Notes: a model not told the origin generated them from the sequence alone. 64,000 nucleotides of DNA from Leishmania mexicana MHOM/GT/2001/U1103 (GCF_000234665.1 NC_018330.1:964551-1028550), one strand, 5' to 3'; positions 10,256 through 20,829 are shown, counted from the stretch's first letter. Numbers and translations: made by a program.

Positions 10256-11715
10256 GTCTTGTTGGATGCGACGCGCTGTAGGTGAGCATTACGTTTCAGG
10301 GCTCTCGTTCTCTCTGGTCAGATGTTGGTTGGTGGCCCATCGGCGTGGAATGGATGCAGTGTGGATGATGGCACAGAAAACGTTGTTTCCTGTGTGCACC
10401 GACATGAATGTGGTGAGCGTGTGGGTCGATGTTGTTCATAGAAGTCACTAGCGACCGATAAAGCGAAAAAGAGGAGAAATCAGGCTGTGTCACAGCTGCA
10501 TAGACCGACTTCGGAATCCGGTGAAACTGTGTGCGCGTTGAGGGCAGCGGGTGTGGCGATATAGTGTCCCTCCTATGCTGTTTAGCGTTGTCCGTCAGCG
10601 CTGCTCTTGCTCTCCTCATGCACGTCCGTATACTGCTATCAAAGATGGGCAAACCTGTCCTGCTTTCGCATCTGTCGCGATGCCCCCCTCTGTCGGTTCC
10701 TGCCTTGTATCTCGCTGCAACCGCGTCCTCTGTCCGACCCGTGCAAAGGAATCAACAGCGGCCATTCTGTATGGCGTGGTCGTTGCGCACACCGGTCGGC
10801 CGAAAACAGTTTTGATAAGGCTTGTGGGTGGGGAAAGGGGCAGTGATCAGAGAGAGAGGGGGGACTCGTGCGGCAGGAGAGAGCGGAGAGCGACATGATT
10901 TGAATGGGCTCCTCTTCATAGATACTTTCGTGGGTTTTTTTCTGCTGAGTGAATGGTCATCGCTTCCGTGCTTGTGCCGTGGGTGTGTCACGGCTTACTC
11001 AGTCCACAGCCACCTTAATCAGTGGATGGGGAGTATCGTGGGGAAGGAAGCGATGGGGAAGGCAGGCACCCTGACGTCTACGGAAGCATCGACACACGCA
11101 ACCTTTATACCGACGTGGGGGAGGTGTGCGGAAAGGTGCCCTCCTTCACCCCAGCTTACACAGATATAGATGGATGGACACGTAAGGAAATATAAGGCGA
11201 AAGAAGAGCGAGGAGAGGTGGCGATGGTGCGCTGATACACACGCGATGTCGCCTTCATAGACTCGCAGCTCCAACAACTTCGCTGGCGGCGCCCTTGGCG
11301 CTCACTTCATCGGGATAGAAAGGATAGGGGTAGATGCACCACTGCTGCTGAGAAACCTCCTTCGCATGGCGGGAGCAAATCTCTTCTTCACCCCCTGCCC
11401 TCTATCCTCGTCTGCGGTGCACGCAAAACCGTGTTGTGTCCTTGATCACCGCCACCCTCTCTCTTTTCCTCGGTCTCTCATACCAATGCGGTGCGGTCAC
11501 ATGTGCCTGCAACACCGACCCACCCACACACACACCAGAGCGGGGGTTGTTCCCACAGCCGCCATCTTTCATTTTAACGGTTTCCTCGCGCTTTCACCTC
11601 TCCGCCGTCTCCGCCGCCAGCGCCTCGGGTGCGGGAGTGCTTCAGCAGCGCAGCACCTTTGCTCACAGAGGAAGTCAGCGAAAAAAAAGGTTGCCTGCAT
11701 CAGCACTGCGCGCAT
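10256..11715. other. Intergenic region, 1.5 kb
   Basis: No supported gene. The right end carries a pyrimidine-rich leader with an AG at 11,619-11,620 before the NEK kinase gene. A 46-codon frame near 11,026-11,169 is too short to call. Confidence 0.6.
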
Positions 11716-13023
11716 ATGGCGACCCCTGTCACGGATCCGCCGAAGATCATCGGCCGCGAGCTTCACCTCGACCGCCTCATCGGCAGCGGTGGCTTCGGCG
11801 AAGTGTATTTGGCTGTTCGCACGAAGCTGGCAACGAATCCAAAGCACAACTTCACGTTCCCAGCGGAGTGCGTCGTCAAGGTGATGCGACGTGGGCTCTG
11901 CACGGAGGAAGATGTTGCCGCCATGAATCGCGAGGTGGCAACGCTGAGCTCAATGGACCATCCGTACATTGTCCCCTACATTGGCGCTTGGGTGGAGGCG
12001 GCGCGCGGCAAGTTCTTTGGCTGCTATTGTCTGGCCATGAAATACTGCGAAGGTGGTGACCTGCACGGGTTCATTGCGCAATGTATCAAGGTTCACCGCC
12101 TGCCTCCTGTTGACGTTGCTGTGCGCATCATGGCGCAAGTCTTCTCCGCCCTCAACTACAGCCACTCACGCCGACTTATCCACCGCGATATCAAGCCAGG
12201 TAATGTGTTTCTGACGCTTCAGAAGAGCGGGATGCCGGACAAGGCAATGGTGGGCGACTACGGTCTTGTGCGCTCACTCGAGGTGACGCGGCAGCTGGTA
12301 AAGACGCGCGTGGGGACGCCGACGTACATTTCACCCGAGATTGCCGCTGGCGAGGCGTACAGCACCAAGACGGACATCTTTTCTGCAGGCACCATGTTCT
12401 ACGAGCTGCTTTCGCTGCATCGTCCGTTCTGGAAGCGGATGATGACAGACCAGCAGCTGTTTCGAGAGGTCCTGCATCGCGATCCGATGCCGCAGTTTCG
12501 TGCGTACACCAGCTCTGTCTACGGCACTGCACTGGCCGACGTGATTGAGGCGTGTCTTAAAAAGCATGAGGAAAGCAGGGCGACCGCCTACGACGTTCTT
12601 GTCCGCCTGATCTCGCCGATCACTGCGTACGTGCTCAAATACGCCATTCCAGTGTACCCGGAAAAGGACGCGTTGGCGACGTCTTCGCCGCCGCGCCCGC
12701 CTGCCGCCTCTTCCGCGCCCAACTGCCACGCGTCCGCAGCGGATGTGGATGCGGATGGAGAAGCTGCCACGGCGCGTCAACGCCTAGAGCGTCTGTTCCT
12801 TGTCCGCAAAGGTGCCGCAGTGGGTGCCAGGCTCACGCGTCTGCTGTCGCACAATGCTGAGCTCCTCTTCCAAGTGCGCGTCCTGGTCGCCTGCCGCAGT
12901 GAGAATACTGACCATCTCGAGAATGGCTTGGCGGAGCTGCTCTGGGCGTTTCCAGACGCAGAGGTACCCTTTCAGGAAGTAATCGATTTGGTCATGAGTG
13001 ACTACCGCCAACTCGCGGAGTAA
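11716..13023 (+). CDS. NEK-family protein kinase
   Basis: The 435-residue serine/threonine kinase has its catalytic domain at about residues 14-290. The glycine loop IGSGGFGEVYLA is at 21-32, the ATP lysine is K55 in VVKVM, the catalytic loop is LIHRDIKPGNVFL near 154-166, and GTPTYISPE near 199-207 is the activation segment end. The hinge CEGGDLHGFI and the general pattern are typical of NIMA-related kinases, which are expanded in trypanosomatids and act at flagella, basal bodies and in the cell cycle. The magnesium motif is DYG (D181-Y182-G183) instead of DFG; the catalytic aspartates remain, so activity is expected. The tail (about 320-435) has an alanine/serine-rich linker, then a helical block without a recognised domain. 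ATG 11,716 follows an AG acceptor at 11,620. Confidence 0.93.
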   Translation: MATPVTDPPKIIGRELHLDRLIGSGGFGEVYLAVRTKLATNPKHNFTFPAECVVKVMRRGLCTEEDVAAMNREVATLSSMDHPYIVPYIGAWVEAARGKFFGCYCLAMKYCEGGDLHGFIAQCIKVHRLPPVDVAVRIMAQVFSALNYSHSRRLIHRDIKPGNVFLTLQKSGMPDKAMVGDYGLVRSLEVTRQLVKTRVGTPTYISPEIAAGEAYSTKTDIFSAGTMFYELLSLHRPFWKRMMTDQQLFREVLHRDPMPQFRAYTSSVYGTALADVIEACLKKHEESRATAYDVLVRLISPITAYVLKYAIPVYPEKDALATSSPPRPPAASSAPNCHASAADVDADGEAATARQRLERLFLVRKGAAVGARLTRLLSHNAELLFQVRVLVACRSENTDHLENGLAELLWAFPDAEVPFQEVIDLVMSDYRQLAE

Positions 13024-13660
13024 GGGTGGCTGAGGGACCCTAGCTCTGCCTGCTGGTCCCCTCACGCTTTTCCGACAAGAGGTGCATATGCGTGTGAGGC
13101 CACCATCTTTGCAGATCATACGGAGGTGTGCTGGCGTCCGACCATCACGTCCTCTGCAGCTGTCCGTGGGGACCGCGCGCTTTCCTCTTCCGTTGTCAGC
13201 TCACTGTCGCCTACCCTCCTTTTGTCTCTCGCCTCTCTCTCTCCAACGTTTGGCTTTACTCTCGCCTGACTGCCATTAATCTTGCCCCCTCCCCTCCCCC
13301 TCCCCCTCCCTGTGTACCCTTCGCTTCTCCTTCCCCGCTCTCCACCTCGTTTCTTGCCTGCTGCTTGTTCTGTGACTCCAGTCGCCATGTCTCCGTCGCC
13401 GCCGTGTGCTGGTGCGTTGCATATGGGACTTGTCGGTGCCTGTGTGCGGGCAGTGGTGGGCACGCACCCGCATGGGCATCGACAAGTCAATGGGACCGGG
13501 CAGACACACATCGAAGGGCAGCGCACTTCCGTTTCTTCTCTTGTCCGCTATTCCTCTTTGCTGTTGTTTCTCCATTCTCCGCTGCTGACTATCCGCCCTA
13601 CGCCACCCACTCGTTCGCCCGTTGTACCCCAAGTTGGCTGAGCAGCGCGCACCTCTCTAC

Positions 13661-13691
13661 ATATACATCTATAACTATATATATATATACA
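13661..13691. repeat. AT-rich dinucleotide tract
   Basis: Imperfect TA alternation with a pure core from about 13,676 to 13,689, in a leader region. Confidence 0.8.
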
Positions 13692-14427
13692 TGTCTTCGA
13701 GGCATGACCTTTACGGCGGCACACCACGCTTTCGTTCCCTCACCCCTGCTATGCCCTCCCTGTGACCCGCCCGTAACGTCCACCGTCTCTCTGTCCCCTT
13801 TCCTGCTTGCACTGCCTCGCCATCATTCTTCTTTTCTCGTGTTCGCCACTTTGCTTCTCACTCTGCTCCCTACTCCTGTATCCTCTGTCTGCGTGTCCGT
13901 GCATCCCTTGGCTGCCGCCTTCCTCCCCCCTCCTCCCACCTGTCGCCCACTCTTCACAATGGGAGCCGACCCAAACGGGCATAGGCGTGGCAGACGAAGC
14001 TGACCCCAGTCAAAGTGAAGCGGTGCCGATGACGGTGGCAACGGTGGAGGCGGTGGCGGCCCAACTGGTCTCGTGACGAAAACCAAGCAGCTAATGGGGA
14101 GTTGCTTCCCATTGAACACCTGTGGTGTTGGCATCACTGGCAGGAGTGCGGCTGTCCGCCGTCAAACGGGACGCTACGATGTCCCCACGGTGGTGTGCAG
14201 CGAGGGCAATCGGAAACGACGCGCCGGTGCCAGCTGCACATCATGAGTGACATGCAGGAACTGCATTACTACCTCTCTTTGCTTTCCTACTCTCTCTCTC
14301 GTGTCATCTGCGTCACTCTCGCCTTTTCTCCTTCTTGTTGATGGTGCGCACGTCTTCTCGACTCCGAGCCCCGTCAGACCGAAAGGTCGAACACCCGCGC
14401 AAGCTTTTCCCCTATTGCTTTTCTACC

Positions 14428-14429
14428 AG
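14428..14429 (+). promoter_or_regulatory. Predicted trans-splice acceptor AG
   Basis: The AG closes the tract CCCTATTGCTTTTCTACC, 5 nt before ATG 14,435, and is the nearest acceptor supporting that start. Confidence 0.5.
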
Positions 14430-14434
14430 TCATC

Positions 14435-14890
14435 ATGTCTTCGATTGCTGCCAAGCAGGTGCATCGCCAGCAGTTGCTGCAGCCACGCCTGGCGCTCCCG
14501 GCAGGTCGTACCGTCTCTCTTGAGGAGGGGCGACGTCTCGCCAAATTCGTGCACGATGAGGAGGATCGGTTGCAATCTGAAGCAACGCACCTGCTGGAGG
14601 TTAAGGAGGCGAGCCCTGTCGTGCTGGAGGAGAACGTCTCGAAGCGCATTTTGCTTCTTCGCCAGAAGCAGAACAGCAAGGCGAACGTGAAGGCGGCAGT
14701 CGCGTATGCAAATCGACTGCATCGCAAGTCTGCCGTCCAGGCAGAGGATGTGGCCAAGATGCGCGAGGCAGCCTCGCGAGTGCTGCGACCCTCCTCCAGC
14801 ATTGACAGTGCCGGCCTGAAGCAGCGGCGCCAACGAGTAGAGCAGACAAAGAAGCAGCGGCCGCCGAGACAGGGAAAGAAGAGGCATTGA
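14435..14890 (+). CDS. Small basic hypothetical protein, 151 aa
   Basis: Unrecognised. The 151-residue protein begins MSSIAAKQVHRQQLLQ and is predicted to be almost wholly helical and charged, with heptad-like spacing through residues 25-115 (for example VLEENVSKRILLLRQKQ). The C-terminus is strongly basic (about 125-151, with RQRRQRVEQTKKQ and RQGKKRH), suggesting nucleic-acid binding or a nuclear/nucleolar signal. No signal peptide or membrane helix is present. ATG 14,435 is the first ATG after the predicted acceptor. Nothing in the neighbouring genes points to a function. Confidence 0.8.
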   Translation: MSSIAAKQVHRQQLLQPRLALPAGRTVSLEEGRRLAKFVHDEEDRLQSEATHLLEVKEASPVVLEENVSKRILLLRQKQNSKANVKAAVAYANRLHRKSAVQAEDVAKMREAASRVLRPSSSIDSAGLKQRRQRVEQTKKQRPPRQGKKRH

Positions 14891-16738
14891 TGCTGTCGTG
14901 TGTCTTTTCCTCCGCGTGATGTGTGGCGTCCTCCGACTTTAGGATGCTGACGTTGGTGTGCGGTGCGACGAGAGGTGTAATCAGCGGCGGTCAGGCGATG
15001 AGGGGCGGTGGCTCACCAAAGCCGAGGGTGTGCATGTGTCTGTCAGCAAAATGCCCGGCCATGTGCGGTTACGCGCATCTACGTCGTGTGTATCGGGCGT
15101 GCAAGGGGGCGGCTCAAACGAAACTGATACGGAGGCACTGCGCAGCCAGCCGATCTCTCTATCTCTGTCGACACCGCTTGCTCTGCCATCCGAAGGCGCG
15201 CCACCACCACCTCCTTCCCAATTCACCTTTACGGTGTATTGCTCCTGCTTGCGTACTTGCAGTGGTGTGAGCTTGCTCTTCCCGTTGCCGTCAAGTGCGC
15301 ACCGGCGGATGAGTGCGGTGTCTCTCTTCTCGTTTCTCTCTCTTCGTGTAAAGCCACCTCGGCTAACGGTATGTGCTCGTTATCGCTGCCACTCCTCGCG
15401 GAGATAATGTGTGTCTCTCGGTGTCACTGTGTGCCTGTGTGTGCTAAGCGACCCGCACACTGATCGGACCTGAAGGCGTCGTGCTAACGAGGGCAAGCGT
15501 GAACGGAAAACGATCACGCATCGAGAAGGCAGGCGAGAAAGGCGCTCCTCTCGATGTGCCCTAGGGGGACAATCATGAGTCCACACCACGTCAACAGGGC
15601 ATCGCTTTCTCACCAGGATCTCGGTAGGAGCTGTAGGTACGTTGGACAGACCTTGTGAGGCAGGAGAGAGGGGATGGGGGCGTGCGTACCTCGACAGCGT
15701 CACTGCTGACATCGACTTGAAGGCGAACCACTTCTCTTTTCCGCTTCTCCTTGCTTCACCAGGCGGCGTTGTTTTGTCCGCGCTCGCCTTGGACGCTCAG
15801 CGCGGACAACTCGACTTTACCAGCAGCTGTGCTGGTTTCCTCTCGCCGATGTCTCCACCTTGCCAGGCCTTGCTCTTGTGGTTTTGCCCACGCCCCGTAT
15901 GATCGTGCGCCCTCTTCTTCACCTCTTACCATTTCCCTCGCTCTCTCGACCCTCGGCGACGGCTCCCACACCTCCCTGTCTTCCATTTTTCTCAACCAAC
16001 TTACATTGAAACACCAACGCTTCCTGTGGCCCCTCAATCTTCAGCTGCTCACGCATTCATCAGTTATCATCATCTGCATCATAGACCAGTTCATTCACAT
16101 CTTTCTTTTGCTTCTCGCGCGCTCTCAGCTTTGATTTCTACGACATACCTGTTCGCGCACATCAACAGCTGTAGCGCATTTTTCAGTCAGCGAAGCCCTC
16201 TAGTTTCCGCTCCTCTAGTAAGCGCCATCGCCTCCGTCTCTCCGTCTTTCTGTCTCTCTGCCCGCTCATTCAGACGTGGTGATTGCCTCGGCGCCGAGGT
16301 GTGCCTACCGCCATTCCTGCCTTCTATGCATCAGCATCGCTTCCGTTTTCTCCCTCTTATTTTGTTTCACTGCGTGTTCGCCGCTGTCGCTGTATTTCGC
16401 CTCACCACTCTCCTTCGACTGTTCGCCTATATACCTCTGCTGCTGCTTTCCCTGTTCCCGCCTCGGCCCAGTTCTTCCGTGTGTTTGTGTGTGCTTGCGC
16501 TTGCACTTGTGCTAGCAGTCACCCCTTTCTCCATATCCGTTCTCCCCGGATCGCCGGCCTCCGTCGTAGCTATCTCTTCTCCCTCTTTCTTCTCCTGGGG
16601 AGCGGCTGCTGTTCCATTTCCAGCGCGTACTCGAGCCCGCACTCAGCACACCCACGCAAACACCCGAACCTACAACGCTGATTGATTGATCTGCAGCATC
16701 AGCATCTCGAGTACCGCGACACGATCGAAAAAGAAAAC
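14891..16738. other. Intergenic region, 1.8 kb
   Basis: No supported gene. From about 15,720 to 16,620 the + strand is very pyrimidine-rich. An AG at 16,622-16,623 is a likely acceptor, and no ATG lies between it and 16,739. Confidence 0.65.
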
Positions 16739-19210
16739 ATGGTGCCCTACAGCCAATGCCTGACGACGGCGCTCTTCCTGAGCACGCTGAACTTCACGAA
16801 TGTGTCGATCCCAGGCTTTAACGAGAGCCTCTTGGGAATCAGCGCCTTCAATCTCACGTGCTTCGATGTGTACATGAGCGGCTTCGGCACCAGCTGGATG
16901 TCCACCACATCGTACGCTGGCATCACTGACGGCGGCAGGATTCGCTGCCGCACAGATTTGAAGGCGTTCGCCTATTCGGGAGCTGTGTATGCCGATCTGA
17001 TGGTGCACCCAGGTGAGGTGCTACTTTCGCGCACGATCGAGCAACCCGAGTCTCCTAGCATGTGCATCACGAACGCTTCTTCTATCACGGATTGCCACGT
17101 GAACGTCTCGGTCGTGAGTCTCCACGCTGATCCTCCAAGCAGCCTGATTGATGTCATCCTGGAACAGGCGAAATCGTACGTGAATAATCATGCCAGCGAT
17201 TACGTCTGCAAGGTGTTGGTGCCTCGGGGAGAGGCCAGCATCCTGAATAGCACGTACCCCTATACCCCCGAACGGAAAAACGAAAGCCGCAAGATTCTTC
17301 CCGTCAGTGAATCACCGCTGCTACGTGCGTTGATGGTCATCCTTGATCGAGTTCACATTGGCAACTTACGGTTCTTTGTGGGCTCTCAACCTCAGCGCAT
17401 TGGGTTTTTGGTTTCTTACTCTGGTGGCACGCATTTTGGATTCACTGGCGATGTGGTGCCTACTCCTCCGAGTGAGTCCGCGCTCGATTGGGCCGAGGGT
17501 CTGGTGACCGCATACATCCAGGGCGTTGTGCCTCAACCGTTGACTGTGTATGGGTTGCCGGGAAAGATCACGGACCTGGTGGTGGGGCTGAACACTTCGC
17601 AGACTCTTTTTGTCACGTTCGATGTGGATGTGAGCGTCGCGGCTTCTTGTGCAAACTGGGTTACCATCTACCTCGATCCCGGCGTGACCATTGAGAACCT
17701 GAGAATTCAGGCGAACGGCGACGGACTTGGCAACCTGTTGACACAGGTAGCTGCCCCCGAGCTCGAGAAACTCATCAATGAAAAGATCGCCACCGCGCTG
17801 GCTGCCTTGGCGGGGTCGCCTCATGGCGCTGGTGCACAGGACAATGGCGCCGCTAACGGTACACTGACATTCTCCTTTGGAGAAAATACGATTGTGCGAG
17901 ACACACCACTCCGGCTCCCTTTGATCATTATCAGCTGTGTTTCAGTGGTTGTTGGGGTGTTGCTTGTGGCTCGAAACGTGCGGCGGCACCGAGCGCAGCC
18001 TGTTCTCAGCAGCATCACTGGCGAGCCATTGTCCACGTTTCGCATCGTGGCAGAGGACACCTTTCTCATTGTCAGCGTTGCTGTCTGCCTGCTGCTGTTT
18101 GCCGCAAGCAACACGATGACGGGTGCCACGGTCGTTCTTGGCGACGAACTGTGCACGTACTCCTTCTCCGTGGCGAATACCATCACGGACCTGTGGCAGG
18201 CGGGACTCTTTGCGCTGTCTGTGTGCGTGCTTGTTTTCAGTGGCGTTTACCCCTATGTGAAGCTGCTCAGCATACTCTTCTTTACTGTGTGGGCTCACCG
18301 TCCCTCCAGCCGCGCTCTCAAGGTGATCGACTGTATCGGTAAGCTTTCCCTTATCGACACCTTCGCGCTGATGGTGATGGTAGCCGGACTCGAGATCCCC
18401 TCTATCGCGGATGTGCGGATCCATCGGGCATTCTACATATTTATGTATGCCACACTTCTTTCCATTGCGCTGGGCAACTACGCCACGCAGCTGTGGCGAG
18501 CAGGGACGACGCTGCGGCGTAAAGATGTTCCAGTGGACGACGCTGGCGCCAACTCCACCCTTACTAGCGCTGAAGGGGAGCCCGTGGCAGCCTCTCCGGA
18601 AGAGCCACAAGCGTCAGTTTCACCGATGGCCGGCAACAGCTTGCCCCAAAGCGGCGCCTCTGCGCAAATTCCATCGGGAGAGCATCACACTCCTTGCTGG
18701 AGACGATTTGCCGGGATCGCCCTTTGTATTCCGCTGATATTTATGATCGCGTGCAGCATTCCTGCCTGGTTTATACCAACGTTTCGGTACTCGATCGGAG
18801 GCTTCGCTCGGCTGCTGACGCCGCCAAGCAAAACACTTACTCTCTGGAACCTGAGCAGTCTGGGCGGCCGACAGGACGCGCTCGACATTTTGGCGGTTGG
18901 GTTCTTCACGATCCTCATTGCGCCGTGCCTCTACGTGGCGCTCTACCCCAGATGTGCCTTCTTGGCCTCGTGGTGCGCCGCAGATGTACTTGTGATCGCC
19001 TGCGTGATTGGTCTCCTGCAGCTGCAGCAGTTTGTTCGGTTTGTGCTGGGCGACAGCCGGGATATCGTGTACACAGCACACGCCTCTCTGCTGTGGCCCA
19101 TGTACCTTTTGGCTGTGGCTGCGGTGCTGGTGTGGGTTTACATCGCCCGAGACATTCTCCACTCTGTCTTTGCTCGAAAGGACTTGATAGCGATGCCGCC
19201 TAGTGCTTAG
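16739..19210 (+). CDS. TULIP/BPI-like plus PqiA-like multi-pass membrane protein
   Basis: The 823-residue protein has two halves. Residues 1 to about 375 form an N-glycosylation-rich region (NFT, NVS, NES, NLT, NAS and others) whose pattern, including LLTQVAAPELEKLINEKIATALAAL cut at its core PELEKLINEK near 340-350, resembles BPI/LBP-type lipid-binding TULIP domains. The rest has about nine hydrophobic segments, near residues 391, 441, 484, 538, 564, 658, 714, 748 and 785. Segments three and four carry the paraquat-inducible protein A signature VYPYVKLLSILFFTVWA followed by IGKLSLIDTFALMVMVAG, and SIPAWFIP recurs near 675. PqiA proteins help move lipids between membranes in bacteria. A lipid-handling role is inferred. 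ATG 16,739 is the first ATG after the acceptor; it gives only a weak N-terminal signal, so a start or frame problem is possible. Confidence 0.85.
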   Translation: MVPYSQCLTTALFLSTLNFTNVSIPGFNESLLGISAFNLTCFDVYMSGFGTSWMSTTSYAGITDGGRIRCRTDLKAFAYSGAVYADLMVHPGEVLLSRTIEQPESPSMCITNASSITDCHVNVSVVSLHADPPSSLIDVILEQAKSYVNNHASDYVCKVLVPRGEASILNSTYPYTPERKNESRKILPVSESPLLRALMVILDRVHIGNLRFFVGSQPQRIGFLVSYSGGTHFGFTGDVVPTPPSESALDWAEGLVTAYIQGVVPQPLTVYGLPGKITDLVVGLNTSQTLFVTFDVDVSVAASCANWVTIYLDPGVTIENLRIQANGDGLGNLLTQVAAPELEKLINEKIATALAALAGSPHGAGAQDNGAANGTLTFSFGENTIVRDTPLRLPLIIISCVSVVVGVLLVARNVRRHRAQPVLSSITGEPLSTFRIVAEDTFLIVSVAVCLLLFAASNTMTGATVVLGDELCTYSFSVANTITDLWQAGLFALSVCVLVFSGVYPYVKLLSILFFTVWAHRPSSRALKVIDCIGKLSLIDTFALMVMVAGLEIPSIADVRIHRAFYIFMYATLLSIALGNYATQLWRAGTTLRRKDVPVDDAGANSTLTSAEGEPVAASPEEPQASVSPMAGNSLPQSGASAQIPSGEHHTPCWRRFAGIALCIPLIFMIACSIPAWFIPTFRYSIGGFARLLTPPSKTLTLWNLSSLGGRQDALDILAVGFFTILIAPCLYVALYPRCAFLASWCAADVLVIACVIGLLQLQQFVRFVLGDSRDIVYTAHASLLWPMYLLAVAAVLVWVYIARDILHSVFARKDLIAMPPSA

Positions 19211-19611
19211 ACGAGACCTCCGCCCCCCTCCCTCCTCCCGAGACGAGGAGGCTGAGCGAGAGGAAGGGGGAGGGGTGCCTAGACAGTGAGTGCCTCTCCA
19301 CAGAGATTAGCGTACGTGGACGAGTCGCTTCGCTGTCTGTTCCTGTGCGAGAGTTTTCGAGGTGCTGCAAGCGCACAACACTGCCGCACAATTCTTTCGC
19401 TTCATTTTTGTTGTCCCTCAGGCATTTTTCTTCAATGCTTATTACGGGCGAGCACTCGCCTCTGTTCGTCAGCGAGGTCGTGTCTCTGTGTCTCCACCGA
19501 CTGAGGGACGTCGACAGCGTGATGAGTGGCTCTGTCCCACTTCTTTTTCTTCTCTCTCATGCTTTTGGCACCCGCACCCGATAAAGGGTCGTGGGAAGAG
19601 GCGACACACTT
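19211..19611. other. 3' flank of the PqiA-like gene
   Basis: No gene. A 22-nt block at 19,545-19,566 also occurs at 38,177-38,198, upstream of the second SIDER2-like copy, so the shared repeat originally extended further left. A 45-nt spacer here corresponds to only 7 nt there. Confidence 0.7.
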
Positions 19612-20128
19612 CTCAGTGCGCGGTGGTATCTCAGGGTCCAGTACCACCACCCTAGGTGTTGAGGTCAAACACCCCCACCCGCCCCTCTGACCCTGCCAAA
19701 TGCCGAGCCACCTCTGGTGATGACAAGGTCAAGTACCAGTGTCATGGGGCAGTGAGAGCGATGTATCACTACTGATGCCGGCGGTCCGTTCCTGGGTGGC
19801 GCTGTGTCGGAGCGACCCGCGACCGTGAGCGTGCTTGTGCCATCCATGTGATGGGCGAAGTGCCAGAGTGACTCGACGGTACCTCACCCCCGGCCCTCGC
19901 GCTGCCCACTCGTGTGGGGAGTGTCCGGGGCACCGCGAGGGGGATGGACCAGGTGTCGACTGGCACAGTGGGAGCGGCTGTGAGGCGAGCTGCGCGGCAG
20001 AGACCGTGCTCGGGTGACTGGGTCGGCTCATTGCTGTCACGCCGTCCTCTGCAGCTTCGCGCCACGCGCTGGGGCATGTGACCGGCCGGTTGGCGTGAAC
20101 TCATGCCTTATTGGAGGATGGACGCGTT
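19612..20128 (+). mobile_element. SIDER2-like retroposon, copy 1
   Basis: This 517-bp block matches 38,206-38,722 without a net indel and with about five substitutions by eye. Its left end has GGTATCTCAGGGTCCAGTAC, which resembles from memory the 5' signature shared by trypanosomatid L1Tc/ingi/SIDER retroposons. Length and 3'-UTR position also suit SIDER2, a non-coding family that lowers mRNA stability in Leishmania. The signature end faces the upstream gene, so the element is in the sense direction. The right end is short of a clear poly-A tail (AACAAAAACG follows). It is likely part of the PqiA-like gene's 3' UTR. Confidence 0.8.
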
Positions 20129-20829
20129 AACAAAAACGTAAGTTTTTCTTTAGTACCAGTGCGCATGCGTACGCATTCACCTGCTTCCCTTGTCTGCTAT
20201 GGATTTCTGGCGCTGTCCGTCTCTCTGTCGGAAAGAGGGCAACGCGGAACTTCGCGGGGCGGGGAGGGGGTGCTGCGCCATGGCTCTGCAAGTTGCACGT
20301 ACGGCCGCGTGCTTGGCTCAGCGTAAATTACACAGCTGCATAAGCGTAAACATAGATAGGCAAGTCTACGGTCCTGTGCTTCGTATGCTCTCCGCCTTCG
20401 TAGTTTCGCAGTCTTCCCCGCTGCCCCCCTCCCCCCCGTGTCCCCTTCCTTCCTTTCATGCCCCCTTTCCCCCAGTCATCTTCCCTTCCCTGCGGTTTGC
20501 AGCCGCAAGGGGAGGAAGGGAGGGGGGAGTTATGATGGCTGTGGCGAGGGGGGGGGGCTGCTGCCCTGCGGTGGAGCTCGATGTCCATTCGGCTGCTCAT
20601 CCGACCTCTTCTTTCTTCAGACTTGCGCACAGAAACAAAGGCGCTTGTAGGAGGCAGGGGAGAATACTACAGAAAGGGCCCTCGCTCCGGACACCCACCC
20701 AAACACACATGCATGTGTATGTCCAAGGCACCCTCTCAGTGTTCCACAAGTGGCACCTCATGAACGCGTTCGAACAAAGAACCAAAGGCAACCGGATTCC
20801 TATGGGCAGGTAACTGCCACCACTGATCG
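20129..20829. other. Intergenic region, 0.7 kb
   Basis: Pyrimidine tracts at 20,410-20,500 and a good acceptor-like TCTTCTTTCTTCAG ending near 20,620. A G-run lies near 20,550. An ATG frame from 20,532 (93 aa) is not convincing. Confidence 0.55.

Larger units (their letters stand above)
13024..14434. other. Intergenic region, 1.4 kb, with a TGA-interrupted frame
   Basis: Mostly pyrimidine-rich. From 13,959 to 14,246 one frame begins MGADPNGHRRGRRS and then crosses two TGA codons (14,001 and 14,016) before continuing through a glycine-rich stretch to TGA 14,244. The last ATG-started piece (14,094-14,246) codes 50 residues. It may be a decayed gene; it is not called as a CDS. Confidence 0.5.

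Noticed and set aside
9316..10281. Long open frames on both strands of the 679-bp repeat
   Set aside because: All frames are arginine/proline/glycine-rich and open on both strands at once, the mark of GC-rich non-coding DNA; none begins with a well-placed ATG after a splice acceptor.
13128..14003. 291-codon frame before the 151-aa gene
   Set aside because: Starts at a non-ATG codon and reads as a polypyrimidine leader.
16026..16685. 219-codon frame just upstream of the PqiA-like gene, considered as its missing signal peptide
   Set aside because: It is a translated pyrimidine tract (leucine, serine, proline, phenylalanine) and would need a frameshift to join; a clear acceptor AG lies within it.
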